From an uncultured Marvinbryantia sp. (GTDB lineage: Bacteria > Bacillota > Clostridia > Lachnospirales > Lachnospiraceae): a stretch of 5,981 bases of DNA. Positions 1 through 5,981 of this stretch are shown here, in pieces (the stretch's first letter is position 1; every line of letters begins with the position of its first letter). The notes below the pieces were generated by a model, which was given only the letters and a program-made list of their open reading frames with translations, was not told the DNA's origin and ran no database searches. The position numbers and the translations under genes are program-made. The stretch spans positions 1 to 5,981 of the forward strand of contig CANQJX010000117.1 of the NCBI GenBank assembly GCA_947624335.1, in the 5' to 3' direction.

Positions 1-845
1 ATATCGCCGGAACGGCGATCGCCTATATGGCGCCCGCTATCTGGGGCGCGTTTCTTCCCGCTTTCGGACGGGTCAACGCCATCCGCGTTACCTTTGCCAT
101 CCTGGCGGTGATCGCGTTTCTTAGTATGCAGGTGCCGGTAATCGCCATCAAAGAAAAGGAATACGTCAATACCGTGCCTGCCAGGGAGAGCGCGTTCGGG
201 TCGCTGGCGGCTACGTTTAAAAACGCAGAATTTCGCAAATTTGTCGCGTCGGATATTCTTTACTGGATCGCGATTACCATGTTCCAGACCGGACTGCCGT
301 TTTTCGTTACCAGTCTTCTGAAATTGCCGGAGACAATGACGACGGTTTACTTTGTGGGTATGACGGCGCTTTCGCTGGTGTTCTATATTCCGATCAACAA
401 ACTGACGCCGAAGCTTGGGAAAAAGAAGCTGATCACGTTTGCGTTTGTGATTTTCTGCGCCGCGTATTTTTACACGGGATTTCTCGGCAGGATTCCGGGC
501 ATTTCCCCGACGGTGCAGGGCGCCGTTCTGACGGTTGCCGCCGCTTTGCCGATGGCGGTCTTTGGCATTCTGCCGCAGGCGGTCGTGGCGGACATTGCCC
601 ACAGTGACGCCAAACAGACGGGAAGCAACCGTGAAGGTATGTTTTATGCGGCGAGAACCTTTGCCTTTAAGATGGGGCAGAGCCTTTCCATGCTGCTGTT
701 TACGGCGGTTTCCACAATCGGGACGGCAACGGGCGCGGGCTACCGCATCACGGCGTTTATCGCGGCTGCTTTCTGCGTACTCGGCGGGATCGTGTTCCTT
801 ACTTATAACGAAGCGAAAATTAACCGGATTATCGAGAAGGAATAG
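1..845 (+). CDS. GPH-type (MelB-like) MFS sugar:cation symporter, C-terminal part, 5' end outside window
   Basis: This is probably a sodium- or proton-coupled importer of a glycoside or other sugar in the cytoplasmic membrane. The frame is open from base 3 to the TAG at 843-845, giving about 280 residues against roughly 440-480 for the family, so the N-terminal 160-200 residues lie upstream. The ATG at 27 is an internal Met without a ribosome binding site. About seven hydrophobic segments are visible, fitting TM6-TM12; they include stretches around FVASDILYWIAITMF, LITFAFVIFCAAYFY and ITAFIAAAFCVLGGIVFL. The best family mark is ADIAHSDAKQTGSNREGMFY followed by a Lys/Gly-Gln helix. It matches the conserved 'AD..D...TG.RREGMFY' region between TM10 and TM11 of the GPH/MFS_2 family. 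A basic, charged tail (NRIIEKE) ends the protein. The family call is fairly secure; the substrate cannot be read from this fragment. Confidence 0.85.
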   Translation, partial: IAGTAIAYMAPAIWGAFLPAFGRVNAIRVTFAILAVIAFLSMQVPVIAIKEKEYVNTVPARESAFGSLAATFKNAEFRKFVASDILYWIAITMFQTGLPFFVTSLLKLPETMTTVYFVGMTALSLVFYIPINKLTPKLGKKKLITFAFVIFCAAYFYTGFLGRIPGISPTVQGAVLTVAAALPMAVFGILPQAVVADIAHSDAKQTGSNREGMFYAARTFAFKMGQSLSMLLFTAVSTIGTATGAGYRITAFIAAAFCVLGGIVFLTYNEAKINRIIEKE

Positions 846-851
846 AAGAGA

Positions 852-1826
852 ATGAAGCAGAATATTTTAAAGGAAGCGGATTTTTTTAAAGAGATGGAGG
901 AGACGGTGCTGCCCTATCTTGCCGAAAGAAGGACGGCGCTGTGGATCGAGCGGGAACCGGGCCGAAAACTCTACTGCGAGCGCTATCTGGCGGATGAAGC
1001 GCGCGGCGTGGCGGTTCTTTCCCACGGCTTTACGGAGACCGGGGAAAAGTATCAGGAAAATGTGTATTATTTTCTGCAGAACCACTATACCGTTTACATT
1101 CCCGACCATTGCGGACACGGACACAGCTACCGCATGACGGACGATCTCTGCCTTGTGCATGTAGACCGTTACGAGCGTTATGTAGAAGATCTGCTCGCCG
1201 TCGCCAGACTGGCGAAAGAGGAGCAGAAGGGGCTGGATTTATATTTGTACGGCCATTCCATGGGCGGCGGCATCGCCGCGGCGCTGCTGGCAAAAGAACC
1301 GGCCCTGTTCCGAAGGGCGGTTCTTTCTTCGCCTATGATACGTCCGCTTACCGGCGGTATTCCGTGGACGCTTACCAGGGGGATCCTGGCGGTATTAAGG
1401 CTTTTGGGAAGGTCGGAATCCTATGTGCCGGGCCAGCATCCGTTCGACGGGAAAGAGACGTTTGAAAGCAGCCCTTCTTCCTGCCGCGAGCGCTATGAGA
1501 TCTATCAGGAAAAACGAAATCATACGCCCATTTACCAGATGAGCGGCGCTTCCTGCAGTTGGCTGCACGAAGCGGTCCGCCTGAATTGCTTTTTGCGCAA
1601 AACGGCTTGGAAACAGATAGAAACGCCGTTCCTTCTTTTCCAAGCGCAGGAGGATACGTTTGTCTGCGCAGGGGAACAGACGCGCTTTGTAGAGAAGGTA
1701 AAAAGCGCGAAAAAAACGACGGCAAAACTTATTTATGTGCCGGGCAGCAGGCACGAGATTTTTAACTCGTCCACCGCTGTGCTGCAGAAATACTGGGAGA
1801 CGATTTTTCAATTTTTTGCGCAGTAG
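852..1826 (+). CDS. Alpha/beta hydrolase, lysophospholipase / monoacylglycerol lipase type
   Basis: A 324-residue serine hydrolase of the Hydrolase_4 / PldB-like group, which typically cleaves acyl esters of lysophospholipids or monoacylglycerols. What is seen: the oxyanion-loop motif SHGFTE (57-62), the nucleophile elbow GHSMGG with Ser136, an acid in AQED (Asp268), and the catalytic His301 in PGSRHEIF. Order and spacing fit a full Ser-Asp-His triad. A cap or lid region lies at about 165-250. Other family-like elements are the D-x-x-GHGHS stretch (85-92) and the SSPM segment (159-162) after strand 6. No signal peptide or membrane segment is evident, so it is probably cytoplasmic or peripherally membrane-bound. 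The ATG lies six bases after the transporter stop with only a weak AAGGA/GAAGAG ribosome site overlapping that stop, suggesting co-transcription and coupling. The exact substrate is unknown; a carboxylesterase role is possible. Confidence 0.85.
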   Translation: MKQNILKEADFFKEMEETVLPYLAERRTALWIEREPGRKLYCERYLADEARGVAVLSHGFTETGEKYQENVYYFLQNHYTVYIPDHCGHGHSYRMTDDLCLVHVDRYERYVEDLLAVARLAKEEQKGLDLYLYGHSMGGGIAAALLAKEPALFRRAVLSSPMIRPLTGGIPWTLTRGILAVLRLLGRSESYVPGQHPFDGKETFESSPSSCRERYEIYQEKRNHTPIYQMSGASCSWLHEAVRLNCFLRKTAWKQIETPFLLFQAQEDTFVCAGEQTRFVEKVKSAKKTTAKLIYVPGSRHEIFNSSTAVLQKYWETIFQFFAQ

Positions 1827-1883
1827 CCGTAACCTTTTTGCCCAACCGTCATAGGATAAAAAAAACGGACTTGAGGCGGATGG

Positions 1884-2672
1884 ATGAAACAGAACGGCTA
1901 CATAGTTCTTTTGACTGCCGCTGTGATATTATGTATGCTGGAGGTGCGGCGGCAGAACGAACTGGTAAAGCAGCTCTTTGGACAGGGATCCGTAACGGCA
2001 GAACGCGCTGTGCCGCTGGAAGAACATACGGCCGTGCCGGAAGAGCAAACCGCGCCGCAGCCGCAGGGCGAAACGGCGGATCATATTTCGCTGGACGTGC
2101 CGATAATCCTGCAAAACCCGGAACTTCCCACCGGATGCGAGGCGGTTGCGCTTACGATGGCGCTCGCCTATGCGGGGATAGAAATTGACAAGACCGTAAT
2201 TGCCAGAGATTTTCTGGTTTATAATTATGAAGACGACAACATGGCGCTTGGCTATGTGGGAGATCCGTTTTCGGATTCCGGCGCCGGCTGCTTTGCGCCC
2301 GCGATCTGCAAAACAGCGGAAAATTTTTTTGAGGCGCGCGGCGTCAGCGGGCGGGTATACGATATCACCGGAACCAAAATGGACGATCTGCTGCAATATG
2401 TATCTTCCGGTACGCCGGTGATCGTATGGACGACGATGCATATGGCGCAGCCGGATTTTACCGAAGAAAGCGGACGTTACGGGGGAAGGGAATACCGCTG
2501 GTACAGGCAGGAGCATTGCGTGGTGCTGTCGGGCTGCGACCGCAGCGCGCGTACCGTGCAGGTGAACGATCCGCTTGACGGGATCGTGCAAAGAGACATG
2601 GACGCGTTTCGCAGGATTTACGAGCAGACCGGGAGCAACGCGGTGATTTTATATCTTGACAAATCGGCGTAA
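1884..2672 (+). CDS. Membrane-anchored or secreted C39-like cysteine peptidase family protein
   Basis: A 262-residue protein resembling the Peptidase_C39_2 family (papain-like fold). Residues about 6-19 (YIVLLTAAVILCML) form a hydrophobic N-terminal segment, read as a signal anchor or signal peptide. Residues 20-65 are a polar, Glu/Pro/Gln-rich linker. The globular domain starts at about 68 with LDVPIILQNPELPTGCEAVA. This carries the likely catalytic Cys85, with Gln77 as a candidate oxyanion residue. The family hallmarks GYVGDPF (123-129) and a later CFAPAI follow. His211 in QEHCVVLSG and Asp229 in VQVNDPLDG complete the Cys-His-Asp set. It lacks the ABC transporter domains of bacteriocin-processing C39 proteins, so a stand-alone extracytoplasmic role is more likely; the substrate is unknown. 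The start is supported by GAGGCGG at 1873-1879, five bases upstream. A 57-base gap separates it from the hydrolase, with no terminator seen, so co-transcription is possible. Its last codons overlap the -35 box of the trp promoter. Confidence 0.8.
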   Translation: MKQNGYIVLLTAAVILCMLEVRRQNELVKQLFGQGSVTAERAVPLEEHTAVPEEQTAPQPQGETADHISLDVPIILQNPELPTGCEAVALTMALAYAGIEIDKTVIARDFLVYNYEDDNMALGYVGDPFSDSGAGCFAPAICKTAENFFEARGVSGRVYDITGTKMDDLLQYVSSGTPVIVWTTMHMAQPDFTEESGRYGGREYRWYRQEHCVVLSGCDRSARTVQVNDPLDGIVQRDMDAFRRIYEQTGSNAVILYLDKSA

Positions 2673-2684
2673 GAGGCATATACT
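2656..2684 (+). promoter_or_regulatory. SigA-type promoter of the trp operon
   Basis: A perfect -35 box TTGACA (2656-2661), a 17-base spacer, and a near-perfect -10 box TATACT (2679-2684). Transcription would start near 2691, placing the whole T-box leader on the transcript. The -35 box and the 5' part of the spacer lie inside the final codons of the peptidase gene, whose stop is at 2670-2672. No operator-like repeat is obvious around it, consistent with control by attenuation rather than by a repressor. The call is from sequence match only. Confidence 0.8.
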
Positions 2685-2900
2685 ACAAGAAATTCATATT
2701 TGAAACCGTTGAAGTGGAGATCAAAGCAGTTGTGCGCGCACAGAGAGTCCGGGCAGGTGAGAGCCGGATGGAAATGCAGGCTGCCAAATGGACCGCCGAG
2801 GGCGCAGTCAAAGGCGAAAGCTGAGTATTCTGCGACGTGGGGCATACGTTAGTTGCCGAAGATATGATTGTATCTTGCAGAGCGCACGGCAAACCGTGAA

Positions 2901-2935
2901 TCGGGGTGGCACCGCGGGAATTTACCCGTCCTTGA
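2901..2935 (+). promoter_or_regulatory. T-box antiterminator hairpin
   Basis: Helix A1 pairs TCGGGG (2901-2906) with CCTTGA (2930-2935), including two G-U pairs. The seven-base bulge TGGCACC (2907-2913) holds the tRNA acceptor-pairing TGGC at 2907-2910. Helix A2 pairs GCGGG (2914-2918) with CCCGT (2925-2929) around a six-base loop. This is the standard T-box antiterminator layout. Bases 2927-2935 are shared with the 5' arm of the terminator, so the two folds exclude each other. Confidence 0.85.
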
Positions 2936-2967
2936 CAGAATAAGAAATTCTGTTAAGGGCGTTTTTT
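2927..2967 (+). terminator. Intrinsic terminator of the trp T-box leader
   Basis: A 15-bp stem (2927-2941 with 2947-2961, two G-U pairs and no mismatches) closes a five-base loop AAGAA and is followed directly by six T residues (2962-2967). It ends 48 bases before the trpE start. It would stop transcription when tRNA-Trp is charged. Since no other terminator is seen after the peptidase gene, it should also stop read-through from the upstream genes. Confidence 0.92.
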
Positions 2968-3001
2968 ATTTCCGTAAAAAGCGCTTATGAAAGAAACGAA
3001 A

Positions 3002-3010
3002 AAAGGAGGA
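3002..3010 (+). promoter_or_regulatory. Strong ribosome binding site of trpE
   Basis: AAAGGAGGA, nearly full complementarity to the 16S 3' end, lies five bases before the ATG at 3016 and fixes that start. It is downstream of the terminator U-tract, so it is present only on read-through transcripts. Confidence 0.85.
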
Positions 3011-3015
3011 AGACG

Positions 3016-4523
3016 ATGTATCCGGCGTTAGAAGAAGTAAAAAGAATTGCAGCGTCAGGAGATTACCGGCGTATTCCGGTATGCCGGGAGCTTTACGCGG
3101 ACCGCTTTACGCCTGTGGAAGTGATGCGCACCCTGCGCGCGGCGAGCAGGCACTGTTATCTTCTGGAAAGCGCGGAAAATAATCAGAAGTGGGGGCGGTA
3201 CTCGATTCTGGGGTACGAGCCGGTGCTGGAACTTACCTGCACAGACGGGAAGGTGCATATCCGCAGGGATGCACAATCACAGGACGCGCACGCGGCGGAG
3301 CTTTTCAACATTCACGAGGAGGAGGACGTCGCGCATCCGGGCGAATGGATCCGCAGGATTCTTGCGCGGCACAAAAGCCCGCAGATAGAAGGGATGCCGC
3401 CGTTTACCGGCGGTATGGTGGGATACTTTTCCTATGACTATCTAAAATATGCCGAACCGACCCTGCAGTCTGTACTCACAGGCGGCGAGGATTTTTGCGA
3501 CATGGATTTGATGCTGTTTACCAAAGCGCTTGTATTTGACCATTACCGGCAGAAACTGATATTGATTGCCGGCGTGGACACGTCCGATATCGACCGTTCC
3601 TATCAGGCGGCCAAACGGGAGCTGGACGAGATGGCAAAGCTCTTAAACAGCGGCGCCAAGGCGATATTCCGTCCGCTGAAATTAAAAGAAGAATTGAAAC
3701 CGGATTTTTCAGAGGAACGCTACAAACAGATGGTGGAGCGCGCAAAGCATTACATCCGCGAAGGCGACATTTTCCAGGTAGTGCTTTCCAATCCGCAGAC
3801 GGCGCGCGCCGAGGGAAATTTGTTTGACACATACCGCGTACTGCGCACCAGCAATCCTTCGCCCTATATGTTCTATTTTTCCAGCGACGATGTAGAAATC
3901 GCGGGGGCGTCTCCGGAGACGCTGGTAAAACTGCAGGATGGAAAGCTGTATACGTTTCCGCTCGCGGGTACGAGGCCGCGCGGAAAAACAGACGAAGAAG
4001 ACAAGCGGTTAGAGGAGGAACTTCTGCACGACGGGAAAGAGCTGGCGGAGCACAATATGCTGGTGGATCTTGGCCGCAACGATATCGGGCGCATCAGCAC
4101 GCTCGGAAGCGTAAAGGTGGAAAAATACTGCAGCATTGAGCGCTTTTCCTGCGTCATGCATATCGGCTCCACGGTTTCCGGGCAGATCCGTCCGGATAAA
4201 GACGCGGTGGACGCGGTAGACTCGATCTTCCGGCGGGAACGCTTTCCGGCGCGCCCAAGATCCGCGCCTGCGAGATCATCCAGGAGCTGGAGGGCAGAAA
4301 GCGCGGAATCTATGGCGGCGCCGTGGGTTATCTGGATTTTGCGGGAAACCTGGATACCTGTATCGGTATTCGCCTGGTATACAAGAAAAACGGCAAAGTA
4401 TGCGTGCAGTCGGGCGCGGGCATCGTGGCGGACAGCGTGCCGGAAAAAGAATATCAGGAGTGCTGCAACAAGGCGAAGGCAGTTGTGCAGGCGATTCTTG
4501 CGGCAAAGGAGGGACTGGAATGA
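3016..4523 (+). pseudogene. trpE: Anthranilate synthase component I, interrupted by a one-base frameshift
   Basis: TrpE converts chorismate and ammonia (supplied by TrpG from glutamine) to anthranilate, the first committed step of tryptophan synthesis. Residues 1-405 are read in the start frame. They carry the feedback motif LLES (49-52), the TGGMVGYFSYD segment (131-141), QVVLSNP (254-260), PSPYMFY (281-287), GASPE (297-301), LAGTRPRG (316-323), EHNMLVDLGRND (345-356) and MHIGSTVSG (381-389). After TTC at 4228-4230 the frame is lost: a C is missing from the expected F-P-A-G-T codons. The true C-terminus continues in the next frame from 4233 (AGTLSGAPKIRACEI, GGAVGYLDFAGNLDTCIGIR, QSGAGIVADSVPEKEYQE) to the TGA at 4521-4523. 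Adding one base restores 502 residues, the usual TrpE length. As written, translation would run to 4539 with about 102 unrelated residues, losing the C-terminal part of the active site. Apart from this the gene shows no decay, so a sequencing error or very recent mutation is likely. Confidence 0.92.
4505..4513 (+). promoter_or_regulatory. Ribosome binding site of trpG inside the trpE 3' end
   Basis: AAAGGAGGG lies within the last trpE codons, six bases before the ATG at 4520. It decides the trpG start against the longer open frame beginning with ATG at 4400, which has no comparable site and would add 40 residues not found in TrpG proteins. Confidence 0.8.
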
Positions 4524-5089
4524 TCTTACTGATCGATAATTACGATAGTTTTTCCTATAATCTCGTACAATATATAGGAAGCGCGGAACCGGACATCCAA
4601 GTGATCCGCAATGATTCCTGCACGGCAAAGGAAATCGAAGCGATGCAGCCGGAAAAAATCGTAATCTCTCCGGGGCCGGGCAGGCCGGAAGACGCGGGCG
4701 TCTGTATCGAAGTGATCCGCAGGCTGAAGGACCGCGTTCCCATTCTCGGCGTCTGTCTGGGGCATCAGGCGATCTGCAAAGCGTTTGGGGGCGAGGTCTC
4801 TTATGCAAAAGAACTGATGCACGGAAAAACCTCGCTGGCCAGGCTGGAAAAAGACTGCCCGCTGTTTGAGGGGATCCAAAGCCCTATGCAGGTGGCGCGT
4901 TATCATTCGCTTGCGGCGGTACAGGAGAGCCTGCCTGCGGAACTGATCGTGACGGCGCGCACCCAGGACGGCGAGATCATGGCGGTCCGGCACCGGGATT
5001 ATCCGGTGTACGGCGTGCAATTTCATCCGGAATCGGTGCTTACGCCGGACGGGATGAAAATTATAAGAAATTTTTTAAAATGTAAATAA
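4520..5089 (+). CDS. trpG: Anthranilate synthase component II (glutamine amidotransferase)
   Basis: A 189-residue class I glutamine amidotransferase that hydrolyses glutamine and channels ammonia to TrpE. It starts with the typical MILLIDNYDSFSYNLVQY. It shows PGPGRPEDAG (51-60), the nucleophile Cys79 in GVCLGHQ (77-83), the TrpG/PabA-type MHGK (100-103), and the His169/Glu171 pair in FHPES. All three catalytic residues are present and the length is normal for a stand-alone TrpG; there is no fusion to TrpD. The start overlaps the trpE stop as ATGA (4520-4523), which implies translational coupling and near-equal synthesis of the two subunits. In the frameshifted reading, trpE translation would end 16 bases further on, so ribosomes would still pass this start. 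By sequence alone it could also serve PabB in folate synthesis; the operon position favours tryptophan. Confidence 0.95.
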   Translation: MILLIDNYDSFSYNLVQYIGSAEPDIQVIRNDSCTAKEIEAMQPEKIVISPGPGRPEDAGVCIEVIRRLKDRVPILGVCLGHQAICKAFGGEVSYAKELMHGKTSLARLEKDCPLFEGIQSPMQVARYHSLAAVQESLPAELIVTARTQDGEIMAVRHRDYPVYGVQFHPESVLTPDGMKIIRNFLKCK

Positions 5090-5090
5090 T

Positions 5091-5100
5091 AAAAGGAGGG
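5091..5100 (+). promoter_or_regulatory. Ribosome binding site of trpD
   Basis: AAAAGGAGGG starts two bases after the trpG stop and lies seven bases before the ATG at 5108, fixing the trpD start in an 18-base intergenic gap. No terminator or promoter is seen in the gap. Confidence 0.8.
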
Positions 5101-5107
5101 CAATCAC

Positions 5108-5981
5108 ATGATTAAAGAGGCAATTATTAAATTATCCGAAAAGAAGGATCTGACGTATCAGGAGGCGGAGGCCGTCATGAACGAGATCCTGGACGGCGTG
5201 GCGACGGATGTGCAAAAGTCTGCGTATCTGACGGCGCTTTCCCTGAAAGGCGAGACCATCGACGAGATCACAGGCTCTGCGTCCGGTATGCGCGCGCACT
5301 GCATTAAACTGCTCCATGAGATGGATGTTTTGGAGATTGTCGGCACGGGCGGGGACGGCTCCAATTCCTTTAATATTTCCACCACGGCTTCCCTGGTGAT
5401 CGCGGCGGGCGGCGTACCGGTGGCAAAACACGGAAACCGCGCGGCGTCCTCAAAATCGGGCGCGGCGGACGTGCTGGAGGCGCTTGGCGTAAACATCACC
5501 ATTCCGCCGGAAAAGAGCGCGGAACTGTTAAAAGACATTCACATTTGCTTTTTGTTCGCGCAGAACTATCACATTGCGATGAAATATGTAGGACCGATCC
5601 GCAAAGAACTGGGGATCCGCACCGTGTTTAATATTCTTGGCCCGCTTTCCAATCCGGCGGGGGCAAACATGGAGCTGATGGGCGTTTACGACGAGAGCCT
5701 GGTAGAGCCGCTGGCACAGGTGATGGCAAATCTTGGCGTTACAAAGGGCATGGTCGTTTACGGGCAGGACAGACTGGATGAAATTTCCATGAGCGCGCCC
5801 ACGACGGTCTGCGAAATCCGCGACGGTAAATTTACTTCTTATGTGCTTACGCCGGAGCATTTCGGCTATCAGAGCTGCAGCAAGGAGGAACTGGTGGGCG
5901 GAACCCCGCAGGAAAACGCGCAGATCGCCCGGCAAATCCTGCGGGGAGAAAAAAGCCCCAAGCGCGACGCGGTGCTGCTGA
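5108..5981 (+). CDS. trpD: Anthranilate phosphoribosyltransferase, 3' end outside window
   Basis: TrpD joins anthranilate to PRPP, giving phosphoribosyl-anthranilate, the second step of the branch. The frame is open to the window edge, giving 291 residues of about 335-340 expected. The N-terminal helical domain (1-70) is followed by the PRPP-binding VGTGGDG (78-84) and NIST (89-92), and then KHGNRAASSKSGAAD (107-121). It also has IRKELGIRTVFN (164-175), with the two arginines expected to line the anthranilate site, ILGPLSNPA (176-184), and the metal-binding Asp-Glu pair (224-225) in DRLDEIS. No key residue is missing in the visible part. It follows trpG by 18 bases and is clearly in the same operon; trpC, trpF, trpB and trpA would be expected further right but cannot be seen. 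Confidence 0.95.
   Translation, partial: MIKEAIIKLSEKKDLTYQEAEAVMNEILDGVATDVQKSAYLTALSLKGETIDEITGSASGMRAHCIKLLHEMDVLEIVGTGGDGSNSFNISTTASLVIAAGGVPVAKHGNRAASSKSGAADVLEALGVNITIPPEKSAELLKDIHICFLFAQNYHIAMKYVGPIRKELGIRTVFNILGPLSNPAGANMELMGVYDESLVEPLAQVMANLGVTKGMVVYGQDRLDEISMSAPTTVCEIRDGKFTSYVLTPEHFGYQSCSKEELVGGTPQENAQIARQILRGEKSPKRDAVLL

Larger units (their letters stand above)
2691..2967 (+). promoter_or_regulatory. T-box riboswitch, tRNA-Trp responsive, upstream of trpE
   Basis: An RNA leader that binds tRNA-Trp and lets transcription proceed only when the tRNA is uncharged. Stem I can be folded by hand. The lower helix is GTGG (2714-2717) with CCGC (2793-2796). Above the specifier loop, 2726-2736 pairs with 2775-2784, with one bulged base. 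The distal bulge is CAGAGAG (2741-2747). The apical hairpin is TCCGG/CCGGA (2748-2752/2764-2768), with a loop containing GGTGAGAG. The last two are the usual double T-loop parts that stack on the tRNA elbow. The 3' side of the specifier loop reads CAAATGGA, placing TGG, the Trp codon, at 2789-2791. Stem II is likely at 2803-2834 (CGCAG/CTGCG). Stem III is at 2853-2892 (TTGCCG/CGGCAA outer, AAGATA/TATCTT inner). The T-box core GGGTGGCACCGCGG lies at 2904-2917. Its TGGC would pair with a GCCA tRNA end, as expected for tRNA-Trp with discriminator G. Confidence 0.93.

Noticed and set aside
27..29. ATG at 27 as the transporter start
   Set aside because: The frame is open to the window edge, no ribosome site precedes it, and the protein would lack the N-terminal half of the fold.
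1827..1883. Promoter or terminator between the hydrolase and peptidase genes
   Set aside because: TAGGAT at 1852-1857 resembles a -10 box, but no acceptable -35 box is 16-18 bases upstream, and no stable hairpin with a T-run is seen.
1884..1950. Lipoprotein signal in the C39-like protein
   Set aside because: The Cys in the hydrophobic stretch is preceded by Val-Ile-Leu, lacking the small residue needed just before the Cys of a lipobox.
1929..2591. 220-codon open frame on the - strand opposite the peptidase gene
   Set aside because: The + strand frame has a coherent Cys-His-Asp peptidase; the - frame shows no motif and is rich in Arg and His, typical of a shadow.
2731..2742. Perfect 12-bp palindrome TGTGCGCGCACA as a repressor operator
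   Set aside because: It lies within the 5' arm of T-box Stem I, where 2733-2736 pairs with 2775-2778; the palindrome is probably incidental and lies well downstream of the promoter.
2838..2840. Second TGG as the T-box specifier
   Set aside because: It lies downstream of Stem I in the Stem II-III linker; the TGG at 2789-2791 is in the specifier loop with helices on both sides.
4221..4240. Programmed -1 ribosomal frameshift in trpE
   Set aside because: No X-XXY-YYZ slippery heptamer is present (ATC TTC CGG), no clear stimulator was found, and the site lies in the middle of a conserved motif. A base deletion explains it better.
4400..4519. Upstream ATG at 4400 as the trpG start
   Set aside because: The added residues are the out-of-frame reading of trpE, and the ribosome site at 4505-4513 and homology support the start at 4520.
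3873..4808. Long open frame on the - strand (311 codons) opposite trpE/trpG
   Set aside because: It is antisense to conserved trpE and trpG, its translation is rich in Arg, Ser and Pro with no recognisable domain, and it crosses both genes. It is a by-product of codon bias.
4526..5026. 166-codon open frame on the - strand opposite trpG
   Set aside because: It lies wholly within conserved trpG and gives no recognisable protein.

Overview
The window reads as a segment of a low-to-mid GC Firmicute chromosome, most likely a clostridial (Lachnospiraceae-like) gut-type bacterium. The support is: strong AAAGGAGG-type ribosome binding sites, a T-box riboswitch with a tryptophan specifier, unfused trpG and trpD inside a trp operon, and protein sequences of clostridial flavour. 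The organism is an inference; no species is claimed. All genes lie on the + strand.

Left part (1-2672): three genes. The first is the C-terminal part of a GPH/MelB-type sugar:cation symporter of the major facilitator superfamily, cut by the left edge. Six bases later comes an alpha/beta hydrolase of the lysophospholipase/monoacylglycerol lipase type with a complete Ser-Asp-His triad. After a 57-base gap comes a membrane-anchored or secreted C39-like cysteine peptidase with a Cys-His-Asp set. The substrates of all three are unknown. They may form a small transcription unit, but nothing in the sequence ties them functionally to tryptophan.

Middle (2656-3015): the control region of the trp operon. 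A near-consensus housekeeping promoter (TTGACA, 17 bases, TATACT) starts inside the last codons of the peptidase gene. It feeds a T-box leader with a Stem I carrying a UGG (Trp) specifier, a UGGC acceptor-pairing bulge matching the G discriminator base of bacterial tRNA-Trp, an antiterminator, and an overlapping 15-bp intrinsic terminator. Uncharged tRNA-Trp should therefore switch the operon on.

Right part (3016-5981): trpE, trpG and the first 291 codons of trpD, the first two steps from chorismate to phosphoribosyl-anthranilate. trpE and trpG overlap by ATGA, and trpD follows 18 bases after trpG. trpE carries a one-base deletion near 4230 that splits an otherwise well conserved protein into two frames. 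It is either a very recent inactivating mutation or a sequencing error.

I see no clear previously undescribed system here. The points most worth a second look are the trpE frameshift, the well-resolved Trp T-box, and the uncharacterised hydrolase/peptidase pair.
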